A DNA stretch of 64,000 nucleotides from assembly GCF_001632775.1 (NCBI RefSeq), contig NZ_CP015249.1:124001-188000 (forward strand), read 5' to 3'. How positions within the stretch are numbered: the first letter of the stretch is position 1; each line of letters opens with the position of its first letter. A program made the position numbers and the translations under genes. This document shows positions 36,519 to 45,193 of this stretch, piece by piece. The notes below the pieces were generated by a model. That model was given only the letters and a program-made list of their open reading frames with translations. It was not told where the DNA came from and searched no databases. The DNA is from Dokdonella koreensis DS-123. Lineage in GTDB: Bacteria; Pseudomonadota; Gammaproteobacteria; Xanthomonadales; Rhodanobacteraceae.

Positions 36519-37094
36519 ATGCGCCTCGCCGCCGTGCTCGCCGTGCTGCTGGCGCTCGCCGCGCCCGGCCTCCACGCGGAGGTGCTCGCGCTCGATTCCA
36601 CCCGCTCGCAGGCCGGCTTCGGCATCGGCGTGCTGCTGTTGTTCGACGTCGTGGGCCGCTTCGTCAAGGTGGACGGCTTCGTCGAGATCGATCGCCAGAC
36701 CCAGGAAGCGGTCGTGGACGCGCGGATCGCCGCCGATTCGGTGCGTATCGACGGCGGCAGCCGTGAAGACTGGGCACGCTCGGCGGAGTTCTTCGATGCC
36801 GAACGCTATCCGGAAATCCGTTTCCGCTCCGACGCCTTTCCGTTGAGCCGGCTCAGCGAAGGCGGCGACCTGGCCGGCAAGCTGACGCTGCGGGGGATCA
36901 CCCGCGCCGCCAGCTTCGAGCTGCTGCCGGCGACCTGCGCCCGGCCCGCGCGCGACTGCCCGGTGCGCGCCAAGGGCGTGATCCGGCGCAGCATGTTCGG
37001 CATGCGCACGCGGCGAGCCACCCTCTCGGACAAGGTGATCCTGGAACTGTCGATCTACGCGATGCCCAGCGAAACCGGGCTCGCGCCTCCATGA
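36519..37094 (+). CDS. YceI-family periplasmic lipid-binding-like protein
   Basis: 191 aa with signal peptide ending near LHAE (residue 19-21). The YceI lipocalin-like barrel is recognised by LDSTRSQAGFGIG, the strand VDGFVEIDRQT, the motif SAEFFDAERYPEIRFRSD and LTLRGITRAASFEL. Family members bind polyisoprenoids in a hydrophobic channel. The stop overlaps the following phospholipase-D-like gene by ATGA, implying coupled expression. Confidence 0.9.
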   Translation: MRLAAVLAVLLALAAPGLHAEVLALDSTRSQAGFGIGVLLLFDVVGRFVKVDGFVEIDRQTQEAVVDARIAADSVRIDGGSREDWARSAEFFDAERYPEIRFRSDAFPLSRLSEGGDLAGKLTLRGITRAASFELLPATCARPARDCPVRAKGVIRRSMFGMRTRRATLSDKVILELSIYAMPSETGLAPP

Positions 37095-38911
37095 GCAACC
37101 GATGGGCATGCTGCCGGCTGCTGCTGGTACTGGCACTGGTCCTGCTCGGGTCCGGCTGCGCGCTCAACCGCCAGCTGGCGCGCGAGGCCGACGGCGTGGT
37201 CGAGCGCCAGCGTCCCACGGCGCTGACCTGCGATCGCGCCGACCGCTGTGCGATCGCCACGCCGTACCGGCGCCTGGCCGACGAGGCGCGCGCGGCCAGC
37301 CGGCCGGACGCGCCGGTGCACTACGTCAACGTCTTGGAACGCGGTGAGGACGCGCTGCTGCTGCGCCTGCACCTGATCCGCGCGGCCCGGCGCTCGATCG
37401 ACGTGCAGACGTTCATCTGGGCCGACGACGATTCGGGCTGGCTGATCCTCGATGAGCTGATCGCCGCCGCCCGGCGCGGCGTGCGCGTACGCGTGCTGGC
37501 CGACCAGCTCTTCTCGATCAGCGACGTGGACTGGTTCGCGCGGCTGGCGCGGGCGCACGCCAACTTCGAGTTCCGCCTCTACAACGTGACCTTCCACAAG
37601 GCGCAGGCCAGCGGCATCGACCTGGCGCTGAGCGCGGCCTGCTGCTTCTCGCGCCTCAACCAGCGCATGCACAACAAGCTGCTGCTGGTGGACGGGGAGT
37701 TCGGCATCGCCGGCGGGCGCAACTACCAGGACCGCTACTTCGACTGGGACCAGACCTTCGACTACCGGGATCGCGACGTGCTGGTGTTCGGCCCGCAGGC
37801 CGGCCAGGAGATGGTCACCTCGTTCGAGCAATTCTGGACGCATCCGCTCTCGGTGCCGTTGACGCGGCTCAACGACGTCAACCGGCGCCTGGTCGGCGGG
37901 GGCAGCGAGGGTCCGCTGCCGCCTCCGGCGACGATCCGCTGGGCCCGCGTCGGCTCGCTGCGCGACCGGGCGACCGACCAGGGCTTCATCGACGCGGCGT
38001 TCGCGTCACGCGCGCATCGCGTGGGGCGCGCCGAGTACTTCTCCGATCCGCCCGGCAAGAATGCCGATTCGGAGCAGGCGGCGCAGCTGAGCGGGCGCAT
38101 CGCGGCGCTGCTGCGCAACGCGCACGAGGACGTGCTCGCGCAGACGCCGTACCTGGTGTTCAGCCGCGGCGCGCAGGACCTGCTGCAGGAGCTGCGCGAG
38201 CGCGACCCGCCGCTGCACGCGGTGGTGTCGACCAATTCGCTGGCCGCGACCGATGCGTTCTATGTCTACGCCATCTCCTACAAGCACAAGAAGAAGTACC
38301 TCAAGCGCCTGGGACTGCGCGTGTTCGAGTTCAAGCCGTTCCCCGGCGACGCGGCGCAGATGATCGCCAACTACCACGAGCTGTCGGGCGGCGGCCAGAC
38401 CGGGCGGGTCAGCCGCCAGGGCCAGACGCCGCTGAAGCAGGCACACGGCGTGCGGCTGGGCCTGCACGCCAAGTCGATCGTGATCGACCGCCGGGTCACG
38501 ATGATCGGCTCCCACAATTTCGACCCGCGCTCGGACTACTACAACACCGAGTCGGGCTTCATCATCCACGACCGCGCCGTCGCCCGTGAGGTGTCGGCCC
38601 AGATCGAACGCGACATCGAGCCGCAGAACAGCTGGACCATCGCCCGCCGCCCGCTGACCAATGCGGTCGCGCGCATCAACAACGCGATGAGCACGATCTC
38701 CGCGGCGCTGCCGATCTTCGACCTGTGGCCGTTCCGCTATGCGACCAGCTACGAGCTCAATCCCGGCTGCGAGCCGCTGTGGCCGAACGATCCGGGGTTC
38801 TACGCGTGCTACACCTCGGTCGGCGACTTCCCGGAGGTCGACCTGCCGCTGAAGACCATCTATACCCGCATCATCACCGCCTTCGGCGTCGCCCTCGAGG
38901 GCGTGCTCTAG
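37091..38911 (+). CDS. Phospholipase D/cardiolipin-synthase-like lipoprotein
   Basis: 606-aa PLD-superfamily protein. The N-terminus has a lipoprotein signal with GSGC. Two complete HKD motifs are present: HNKLLLVD (H194, K196, D201) and HAKSIVID (H459, K461, D466), each followed by GGRN- or GSHN-type residues. It may make or remodel phospholipids at the periplasmic face. Its TAG stop is supplied by the CTAG at the left end of the mobile element at 38908-39178. The reading frame overlaps yceI (ATGA). Confidence 0.9.
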   Translation: MSNRWACCRLLLVLALVLLGSGCALNRQLAREADGVVERQRPTALTCDRADRCAIATPYRRLADEARAASRPDAPVHYVNVLERGEDALLLRLHLIRAARRSIDVQTFIWADDDSGWLILDELIAAARRGVRVRVLADQLFSISDVDWFARLARAHANFEFRLYNVTFHKAQASGIDLALSAACCFSRLNQRMHNKLLLVDGEFGIAGGRNYQDRYFDWDQTFDYRDRDVLVFGPQAGQEMVTSFEQFWTHPLSVPLTRLNDVNRRLVGGGSEGPLPPPATIRWARVGSLRDRATDQGFIDAAFASRAHRVGRAEYFSDPPGKNADSEQAAQLSGRIAALLRNAHEDVLAQTPYLVFSRGAQDLLQELRERDPPLHAVVSTNSLAATDAFYVYAISYKHKKKYLKRLGLRVFEFKPFPGDAAQMIANYHELSGGGQTGRVSRQGQTPLKQAHGVRLGLHAKSIVIDRRVTMIGSHNFDPRSDYYNTESGFIIHDRAVAREVSAQIERDIEPQNSWTIARRPLTNAVARINNAMSTISAALPIFDLWPFRYATSYELNPGCEPLWPNDPGFYACYTSVGDFPEVDLPLKTIYTRIITAFGVALEGVL

Positions 38912-39178
38912 GGCGTGTCATCAATCCCTCGGTAGGCCGCGCCGTTCTTGCGTGCGTCCGTGACAAGGAAGAGGGAGGAAGTGGACGTCGGTCCACGCCC
39001 GAGCGATGACGCAGTCCCGGGCGCACGCAAGAGCGGCCCTACGGGTTGGCCCTGGAAAGCCGCCAGCGTGCGTTGCGCGGCTTGACCTGACGGCCAGTCA
39101 GGCGCGGCGCCACACTACACCCCCTGACGACTTTCCAGGGCCAACGCGACCTGCCGGGGGATTGATGACACGCCCTAG
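38908..39178. mobile_element. 271-bp non-autonomous element (MITE-like), copy 2
   Basis: Second copy of the element at 21722-21992, same orientation, same length and 98.9 % identical by eye. The terminal inverted repeats and all internal hairpin arms are conserved. CTAG is present at both edges (38908-38911 and 39175-39178), while the bases outside differ from copy 1, consistent with a CTAG target duplication. The left CTAG carries the stop codon of the phospholipase-D-like gene. An 87-codon frame open in copy 1 has an in-frame stop here, so the element is not coding. Confidence 0.88.
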
Positions 39179-39185
39179 CCGATGG

Positions 39186-39330
39186 GTGAGAAAGGGCAGT
39201 CCTGCCCTTTCTCACCTCACACGGCCGCGGCAAAGCCGCGCCACGGGTTCCGCGGATCAGCCGCTCAGCCGTCGACCCGCGAGCGATCCATCCCTGGATC
39301 GCACAAGCAGGCTGTTTCTCGACAGCCTGC
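39186..39330. repeat. Cluster of strong hairpins downstream of the mobile element
   Basis: In the gene-free stretch 39179-39485 there are three near-perfect palindromes: 39186-39215 (GTGAGAAAGGGCA arms, 13 bp, loop GTCC), 39283-39302 (GCGATCCA and TGGATCGC, loop TCCC) and 39307-39330 (GCAGGCTGT and ACAGCCTGC, loop TTCTCG). A weaker CGCGGC-AAA-GCCGCG lies between. The last two are directly adjacent. They resemble intergenic REP-like hairpins and could terminate transcription from the PLD gene. Confidence 0.75.
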
Positions 39331-39425
39331 GAGAACGCGCCGGCGATCCCCGGACAACGGCGCGCCGGGCCGGTTTCCCGGCGAATCGGGCCGGATCGCG
39401 GCGCCGGACGGCCGGTTTCTGCCGA

Positions 39426-39455
39426 TTGACGCAAAATGGAGGTCTGGCTTAGTCT
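39426..39455 (+). promoter_or_regulatory. Promoter of the YkvA-like gene
   Basis: TTGACG at 39426-39431, an 18-bp spacer and TAGTCT at 39450-39455. Start of transcription is expected near 39462, about 24 bases before the ATG at 39486, which has GAGGA at suitable spacing. Confidence 0.55.
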
Positions 39456-39485
39456 GCTGGGGCCTTTTTCGAGGAATTTCCTTCC

Positions 39486-40061
39486 ATGTCCCTGGCCATC
39501 ACGATCGAACTCGGCGATGCCGACGTCCAACGCTTCGCCGAAACGATGCAGCGCGCCGAGAAGAACGTGCGCGGCCGTTCCGCCGAGGACATCGTCGGAT
39601 CGGCGTCGAAGCTGCTCGATCTCAGCAAGACCACCGATGCGCCGGCCTTCATCCGCGAGCGCCTCGACAAGCTGCGCAACCTGATCGAAATGGCGCGCGA
39701 CGAAGGTTTCGCGCTGCCCGAGGAGGACCGTCAGCGCGTGCTGGCCTGCCTCGCCTATTTCGCCGACGCCGACGACCTGATCCACGACAGCGTGCCGGTG
39801 CTCGGCTTCCTCGACGACGCGATCATGATCGAGCTGTGCCAGCGCGAGCTCAAGCACGAGATCGAGGCCTATGCGGACTTCACCGATTTCCGCAACCACG
39901 AGGCCCACCGCCTCGGCGTCGATCCGGCCACGCTCAAGACCCAGCGCGTCGAATGGGCCGAGGCGCGCCGCCTGGAGCTGATCGACCGCATGCGCCGTCG
40001 CCGCCGTGACGGCTACGCGAACGTCGGCGGCTGGTCGCCGGTGCTGTTCCGCGTCGGCTGA
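39486..40061 (+). CDS. YkvA/DUF1232-family protein
   Basis: 191 aa. The central segment LACLAYFADADDLIHDSVPVLGFLDDAIMIELC matches the DUF1232 pattern (D-x-IPD-x-(I/V)PV-(I/L)G-(F/Y)-(L/I)DD). The first 70 residues are helical and acidic, the C-terminus is basic. The molecular function of this family is unknown. It is transcribed alone from the promoter at 39426 and ends before a strong bidirectional terminator. Confidence 0.82.
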   Translation: MSLAITIELGDADVQRFAETMQRAEKNVRGRSAEDIVGSASKLLDLSKTTDAPAFIRERLDKLRNLIEMARDEGFALPEEDRQRVLACLAYFADADDLIHDSVPVLGFLDDAIMIELCQRELKHEIEAYADFTDFRNHEAHRLGVDPATLKTQRVEWAEARRLELIDRMRRRRRDGYANVGGWSPVLFRVG

Positions 40062-40079
40062 CGCGTCCGCGCTTTCGCT

Positions 40080-40106
40080 AAAAGGCCCGGCATTGCCGGG
40101 CCTTTT
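40080..40106. terminator. Bidirectional intrinsic terminator
   Basis: AAAAGGCCCGGC (40080-40091) and GCCGGGCCTTTT (40095-40106) form a perfect 12-bp stem around ATT, with A and T runs on both sides. It lies between the convergent YkvA-like and RDD genes and can serve both. Confidence 0.92.
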
Positions 40107-40136
40107 CGTTTCCGCGAGGAGCCCGCGCGTAGCGGC

Positions 40137-41246
40137 TCAGTAGTTGCCCAGCTGTGCGCCCAGCATGCCGATGCCGGCGATCAGGCCGAACACGGACAGG
40201 CACAGCAGCAGGACCGTCAGGATGTTGATGACCCAGCCGTACCACGGCATCGGCGGGCGCGTCGTCGGCAGCGGCTGGCCCGGCTCGACGGCACGGAACA
40301 CGACGAGCGTGCCGCAGATCATGTCGTGCAGGCCCTGGCGCCGATCGGTCCAGCCGGCCAGCATGAAGCCGATGTAGAGGATCAGGCCGGAGAGGATCTT
40401 TCCGAAGAAACGCCCGGTCGCCCGGCCGAAGCCGATGCGGCGGCCGTAGTCGTCGGTCACCTTCAGGCCCATCGCGCGCTTGCCGAGCGTCGCCTGCGCG
40501 GCGGAGCTTTCCTGCAGCGCAAAATACAGCCAGGCGAGCACGATGCCCGACACCCATTGCAGCATCATCGCCCCGAGCGCGCCGTCGAGGCTGCCGCCGG
40601 CGAGCGCGCCCAGCATGCCGATGCCGAGCACCAGGGCCACCACCCAGCCGACGACCGCCAGCAGGAAACCGTCCATGACATAGGCGGCAGTACGCCGCCA
40701 GAAGCCGGCGTGGATCGCCAGGCCGCCCGGCAGCAGATCGCCGGGCGCCACCGCGGCGACCGGCGCGGTCGCGAACGCGGCCGGCGCCTCGGCGGCGGCT
40801 GCCGCTGCGGCCCCGTATGCCGGTTCGGCAGCGGCCGGGAAAGGAACGGCATAGGCCGGCTGCGTCGCCGAGAAGGCGGTCCAGGTGCTGCTGCCGACGG
40901 GAGCGATGGGCACGTCGCCGGGCCAGTATCCCAGCCGTACGCGTTCGGCGATGAAGGCGCGCGGTACCGGCCCGCGCGGCCGGTTATCCACCAGCGCGAA
41001 GAACGCCCCCTCGCCCGCCGGATGCAGCTCGGCCTCGGCGCCGATCGCGTGGATGCCGGCCTGCAGGTTCTGCAGCTTGGCCAGGTCCTCGCTTTCCTTG
41101 ATCGTCACCGGTGCGCGGGCCAGCAGCTGGCCGCTCAGCTTCTCCGGCTCCATGCGGAAGTAGCCGGCCAACGCCGGCCAGACCAGTGTGGCGTCGTAGC
41201 CGGGCGACAACTCGCCGGTCAGCACCAAAGCCTGTCTTTCTGCCAT
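40137..41246 (-). CDS. RDD-family membrane protein with an N-terminal soluble domain
   Basis: 369 aa. Residues about 1-125 form a soluble domain: ALVLTGELSPGYDATLVWPAL, then an Ala-rich linker. The C-terminal part is an RDD domain with GFWRRTAAYVMDGFLLAVVGW, the GKRAMGLKV motif and the RRQGLHDMICGTLVV ending, plus a last TM helix. RDD proteins are poorly understood; some transport ions or compatible solutes. GGGGAG precedes ATG 41246. It follows the thiolase gene by 80 bp. Confidence 0.88.
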   Translation of the reverse strand: MAERQALVLTGELSPGYDATLVWPALAGYFRMEPEKLSGQLLARAPVTIKESEDLAKLQNLQAGIHAIGAEAELHPAGEGAFFALVDNRPRGPVPRAFIAERVRLGYWPGDVPIAPVGSSTWTAFSATQPAYAVPFPAAAEPAYGAAAAAAAEAPAAFATAPVAAVAPGDLLPGGLAIHAGFWRRTAAYVMDGFLLAVVGWVVALVLGIGMLGALAGGSLDGALGAMMLQWVSGIVLAWLYFALQESSAAQATLGKRAMGLKVTDDYGRRIGFGRATGRFFGKILSGLILYIGFMLAGWTDRRQGLHDMICGTLVVFRAVEPGQPLPTTRPPMPWYGWVINILTVLLLCLSVFGLIAGIGMLGAQLGNY

Positions 41247-41326
41247 CTCCCCTCTCCCCGTGGGGCGGGCGTCTGCCCGCCGATGCCTGCCATGATGATG
41301 CGCCCGTCGCGGCTGCCCGTCGCCCG

Positions 41327-42604
41327 TCAGGGGCGCTCCAGAATCGCCGTGACGCCCATGCCGCCGGCCGTGCAGATCGAGATCAGGCCGCGGCCCGCTC
41401 CCTTCTGTTCGAGCAGCTTGGCCAGCGCGGCGACGATGCGTGCGCCGGTGGCCGCGAACGGATGGCCCAGCGCCAGGCTGGAGCCGTTGACGTTGATCCT
41501 GGCCGGGTCGATCGCGCCGAGCGGCCGCTCCAGGCCGAGCCGGTCGCGGCAGTAGTCGGCCGACTCCCACGCGCGCAAGGTGCACAGCACCTGCGCCGCG
41601 AAGGCCTCGTGGATCTCGTAGAAGTCGAAATCCTGCAGCGTCAGGCCGGCAGCGGCCAGCATGCGCGGTACCGCGATGGTCGGTGCCATCAGCAGCCCTT
41701 CGCCGTGCACGAAATCGACCGCGGCGACCTGCGCGTGGGTCAGGTACGCCTGTACGGCCAGGCCGCGCCGGGCGGCCCAGTCGTCGCTGGCCAGCAGCAC
41801 CGCGGCGGCGCCGTCGGACAGCGCGCTGGAGTTGCCGGCGGTGAGCGTGCCGCCGGCCTTGTCGAAGGCCGGCTTGAGCGCCGCCAGCTTCTCGAGCGTG
41901 GTATCGGGCCGCAGGATGTTGTCGCGCCGGACCGCGCGGAACGGCACGACCAGATCGTCGAAGAAACCGCGTTCGTAGGCGGCGGCGGCCTTGCGGTGGC
42001 TTTCCAGCGCGAGCTGGTCCTGCGCCTCGCGCGGGATCCGCCATTCGCGCGCCATCATCTCGCAATGGTCGCCCATCGACTTGCCGGTCCGCGGCTCGGC
42101 CACGCCCGGGAACGAGGGCTTGAGCTCGCCCAGCGAGAAGCCGGTCACGGCGGTCTTGAGCTTGTCCTTGAGCGTCTTGGCGCGGTTGACGGCCAGCAGG
42201 CGCTGCTGCAGCGAGCGGCTGTAGACGATCGGTACGTCGCTGGTGGTGTCGCTGCCGCCGGCGATGCCGGCCTCGATCTGGCCGACGGCGATCTTGTTGG
42301 CGATCAGGATAGCGTTGTCGAGCGAGGTGCCGCAGGCGCGGGCGGTCGTGATGCCGGGCGTGGTCGGGGCGAGCCCGGAGGAGAGGACCGCTTCGCGGGC
42401 CAGGTTCCAGTCCGAGGCATGCTTGATCACCGCGCCGAACGCGACCTCGCCCAGCTCCTGGCCGTGCAGGCCGTAGCGCTCGACCAGGCTGCCGAGCGTC
42501 TTGACCGCCATGCCGAAGTTGCCGACGTCGGCGTATGCCGTGTTGTTGCGGCAGAACGGGATCCGAATCCCTCCGATCACTCCCACGCGATTGCTTGCAG
42601 TCAC
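41327..42604 (-). CDS. Thiolase (acetyl-CoA C-acyltransferase)
   Basis: About 425 aa. The acylated cysteine is C91 in ARACGTSLDNAIL. The other catalytic residues are in NVNGSSLALGHPFAATGAR and ISICTAGGMGVTAI. It is the FadI/AtoB-type thiolase that cleaves or joins 3-oxoacyl-CoA. I prefer the GTG start at 42604 with AGGA six bases upstream; the frame also allows GTG 42631. No other beta-oxidation gene is adjacent. It is divergent from the 2OG oxygenase gene. Confidence 0.92.
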   Translation of the reverse strand: MTASNRVGVIGGIRIPFCRNNTAYADVGNFGMAVKTLGSLVERYGLHGQELGEVAFGAVIKHASDWNLAREAVLSSGLAPTTPGITTARACGTSLDNAILIANKIAVGQIEAGIAGGSDTTSDVPIVYSRSLQQRLLAVNRAKTLKDKLKTAVTGFSLGELKPSFPGVAEPRTGKSMGDHCEMMAREWRIPREAQDQLALESHRKAAAAYERGFFDDLVVPFRAVRRDNILRPDTTLEKLAALKPAFDKAGGTLTAGNSSALSDGAAAVLLASDDWAARRGLAVQAYLTHAQVAAVDFVHGEGLLMAPTIAVPRMLAAAGLTLQDFDFYEIHEAFAAQVLCTLRAWESADYCRDRLGLERPLGAIDPARINVNGSSLALGHPFAATGARIVAALAKLLEQKGAGRGLISICTAGGMGVTAILERP

Positions 42605-42691
42605 GATGATTCCTGTCGCCGCTTGACCCACGTCAGGGAAGGGGGCCGAAGCGTTGCTATGATGCGCCGAAACACCCTTTGCCTAGTGTAT

Positions 42692-43411
42692 ATGCCCTAC
42701 GTTTTCGATCTTAACCGACTCGATCGCATCGCGTCGGAGGACGGCCCGCGGTTCCGTGCGGCCGAGCCCTATCCGCACATAGTCATCGACGAATTCCTGG
42801 AGCCGGCGGCGGCGGCCGCGCTCGCCGATGTCTTCCCGGCCGCGGGCGACGACGTAGGCTGGGACTACTACGCCGCGGCCGGCCTCGAGGTGAAGATGGG
42901 CACCTCCCGCGAGGAACGGTTCCCCGAACCGCTGCGCCGCGCCATCCACGAGATGAATGCCGGGCCGTTCGTCCGCTTCGTCGAGCGCTTGAGCGGTATC
43001 GACCACCTGCTGCCCGATCCCCACCTGGCCGGCGGCGGGCTGCACCTGACACGCGCCGGCGGCCTCCTCGGGGTCCACGCCGATTTCAACTGGCACGAGC
43101 GCCTGCAGGCGCATCGGCGGCTGAACCTGCTGATCTACCTCGGTCGCGGCTGGCGTCCGGGTTTTGGTGGCGAGCTGGAGTTGTGGGACACCGCGGCGAA
43201 GGGGCGGGTGCGGACGATCGAACCCCTGTTCAACCGTGCGGTGCTGTTCACGACCCGGTCGGACAGCTTCCACGGCCATCCGGCGCCCTGGTCCGCGCCG
43301 GAGGGGATCGAGCGGCAGTCGATCGCGCTCTACTACTACACCAGCGCGCGGCCCGAGGAAGAATTGCGCGCGCCGCACAGCACCATCTACAAGGGCTATC
43401 ACATCGACTGA
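42692..43411 (+). CDS. 2-oxoglutarate/Fe(II)-dependent oxygenase, prolyl-hydroxylase-like
   Basis: 239-aa double-stranded beta-helix oxygenase. The metal triad is visible: H129 and D131 in VHADFNWH, distal H194 or H196 in SFHGHPAPW, and a 2OG-binding Arg in ERQSIALYYYT. The region RLNLLIYLGRGWRPGFGGELELW is typical of the P4Hc family. The ATG at 42692 is chosen because the longer frame overlaps the thiolase. Its 3' end overlaps the convergent acyltransferase gene by 13 bp. Substrate unknown. Confidence 0.88.
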   Translation: MPYVFDLNRLDRIASEDGPRFRAAEPYPHIVIDEFLEPAAAAALADVFPAAGDDVGWDYYAAAGLEVKMGTSREERFPEPLRRAIHEMNAGPFVRFVERLSGIDHLLPDPHLAGGGLHLTRAGGLLGVHADFNWHERLQAHRRLNLLIYLGRGWRPGFGGELELWDTAAKGRVRTIEPLFNRAVLFTTRSDSFHGHPAPWSAPEGIERQSIALYYYTSARPEEELRAPHSTIYKGYHID

Positions 43412-44331
43412 GGGTCGCCGCTGCCCGGCGCCGGTCGCGCAGCGCTGTCGACGAACATCTCGGCAGCGGCGCTCCAGAGGTGCCAATAGGCCGGCTGCTC
43501 GCGCAGGCGCCGGTCCAGGTGCGCGGCGTAGCGCGCCATGATCTCCCCGGTGCTCGTGCCGGAGGGCAGCGTCTCGATGCGCAGCGTGCGTCCGCCGGTA
43601 TCCGGGTCCAGGCCGCAGCTGAAGATCGCGACCGGTACGCCGGCCCGGCCCGCCAGTTCGGCCAGGCCGCTCGGAAGCCGCAGCTCGCGTCCCAGCACCT
43701 GCTGGCAGGACGAGGAGCGGGTATTGCGGGGCGGCAGATCGAGCATGCCGACGACGCTGCGCCCTTGTGCGAACGCCGCCTCGATGCGCGCGGCGCTGCC
43801 GCCGAGGAACAGCGGGCCGGCCGAGCCGATGCGGCGCAAGGCCCAGGCGCGGAATCGCCCGTAGAGGACGGAAAAGCGCCCCACGCCCAGGTCGCCTGGC
43901 GCCGCCCGCCGCGCCAGGAAATGCGCGTCGATGCCGTGCGCGCGCAACTGGCTCCAGACCCAGTGGCCGGCGCCCCAGTGGAAGGTCAGCAGCAGCGCCG
44001 GTGCATCCGGCGGCGGCCATTGGCCTTCGCTGACGATGCGCGCGCGCCACCAGCGCCCGCTGCGCAGCAGGGTCAGGTAGGAATCGACCTGCTCGACCAG
44101 GCGCAGCAAGCGATGCCGCCGTTTCCAGGCCTGCTCGTCGGCCTGCGGCAGGTAGCGCCGCGCGCCCGCCCAGGCCGGCGCGACGCTGCTGCGGTAGAGA
44201 AGATCGATGCGCGCGCAACGCTTGAGCAGCGCGAAACCGACCGGCCACGGCAACAACGCGATCAGGCCCGGCAGCACGAACAGGAACAGGAGATCGGCGC
44301 CGGCGCGCCGGATGCGGTCTGACGGCTTCAC
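43399..44331 (-). CDS. LpxL/HtrB-like lysophospholipid or lipid A acyltransferase
   Basis: 310-aa membrane-associated acyltransferase. An N-terminal hydrophobic helix (about 12-30) is followed by the catalytic-type motif TFHWGAGHW (H118, H123) and the downstream GMLDLPPRNTRSSS and ELAGRAGVPVAIF segments of the LpxL superfamily. The classical HX4(D/E) acid is replaced here by H in HWGAGH, so activity is uncertain. It ends inside the convergent oxygenase gene (13-bp overlap). Confidence 0.82.
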   Translation of the reverse strand: MKPSDRIRRAGADLLFLFVLPGLIALLPWPVGFALLKRCARIDLLYRSSVAPAWAGARRYLPQADEQAWKRRHRLLRLVEQVDSYLTLLRSGRWWRARIVSEGQWPPPDAPALLLTFHWGAGHWVWSQLRAHGIDAHFLARRAAPGDLGVGRFSVLYGRFRAWALRRIGSAGPLFLGGSAARIEAAFAQGRSVVGMLDLPPRNTRSSSCQQVLGRELRLPSGLAELAGRAGVPVAIFSCGLDPDTGGRTLRIETLPSGTSTGEIMARYAAHLDRRLREQPAYWHLWSAAAEMFVDSAARPAPGSGDPQSM

Positions 44332-44422
44332 GCGAGTGGCAGCGGTCCAAACCGCCGATGGTACACTCCGCGCCCCGTTCCGGCGGCACGCGCGCTCCCC
44401 GGCGGATCGAAGTTGCGCCCCG

Positions 44423-45193
44423 ATGCCCGATACCTCTCTCCTGCACTGCGCCGCCGCGTTGGCGATCGAATGCGAGCAGGCCGGTCCGCCGGTCGCCGCG
44501 ACGCTCGACCGGCAGCACGCCGAACGCTACGGCGACGCCCTCGCCGGCGATCTGCTGCGCCTGTTTCCCGACGTGGCGGATCTGGATCTGGTCTGCGTCG
44601 GCGCCCTGTACGACCAGGCCCAGCTGCTGCGCCCGGGATGGCCGCTGCACGCGGCGCTGGCCGGGCTGGACGCCCGCTTCGGATCGGCCGAGCGGCCGGC
44701 GCGCGTGCTCGCGGTCGGTGCCCACGCGGGACACTTCCCGGACGCCGCGCTCGACCCGGACACGCGCCTGCACGGCAGCGCGATGCTGGTGATGCCGTGG
44801 CTGTTGCGCGGGGAGCCGTCGCGCATCGCGGCGACCGGCGCGCGCCTGGAGCGCGAACTGCTCGATCGCGGCATGGCCGGCGCCGATTTCGCACTGACCT
44901 TGCGCGAACTGCTCGGCATGCCGATCCGCCACGTCCGGCACCTGACGGTGTTCGACCTGTGCGCGTTGGCCTGCGCCCAGTACGAGCATGCCGGCCTCGG
45001 CGCGCTCTGGCAGATCATCGAAACCGCCCTGCTCGCGCCTGAGCGCGAGCAGGTCACCACCCTGCCCGACGGCATGCGCCTGCGCTGGCGCGGCGGAGAC
45101 GGCGTGGAAGCCGAGGCGGTCGACGACCGCCGCCGGTTCATGCAGTGCGCCGCGATCCTGGGCGCCCACGGGCTGACCTTGCGCGACGCCTGA
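44423..45193 (+). CDS. Conserved-looking protein of unknown function
   Basis: 256 aa, no signal peptide or TM segment. Composition is acidic and leucine-rich with helical stretches (LRLFPDVADLDLVCVGALYDQAQLL; FDLCALACAQYEHAGLGALWQIIETALL). I recognise no family. ATG 44423 lies about 55 bp after a -10-like TACACT at 44362-44367. It converges on ntrC. Codon use looks like its neighbours, so it is probably a real native gene. Confidence 0.7.
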   Translation: MPDTSLLHCAAALAIECEQAGPPVAATLDRQHAERYGDALAGDLLRLFPDVADLDLVCVGALYDQAQLLRPGWPLHAALAGLDARFGSAERPARVLAVGAHAGHFPDAALDPDTRLHGSAMLVMPWLLRGEPSRIAATGARLERELLDRGMAGADFALTLRELLGMPIRHVRHLTVFDLCALACAQYEHAGLGALWQIIETALLAPEREQVTTLPDGMRLRWRGGDGVEAEAVDDRRRFMQCAAILGAHGLTLRDA

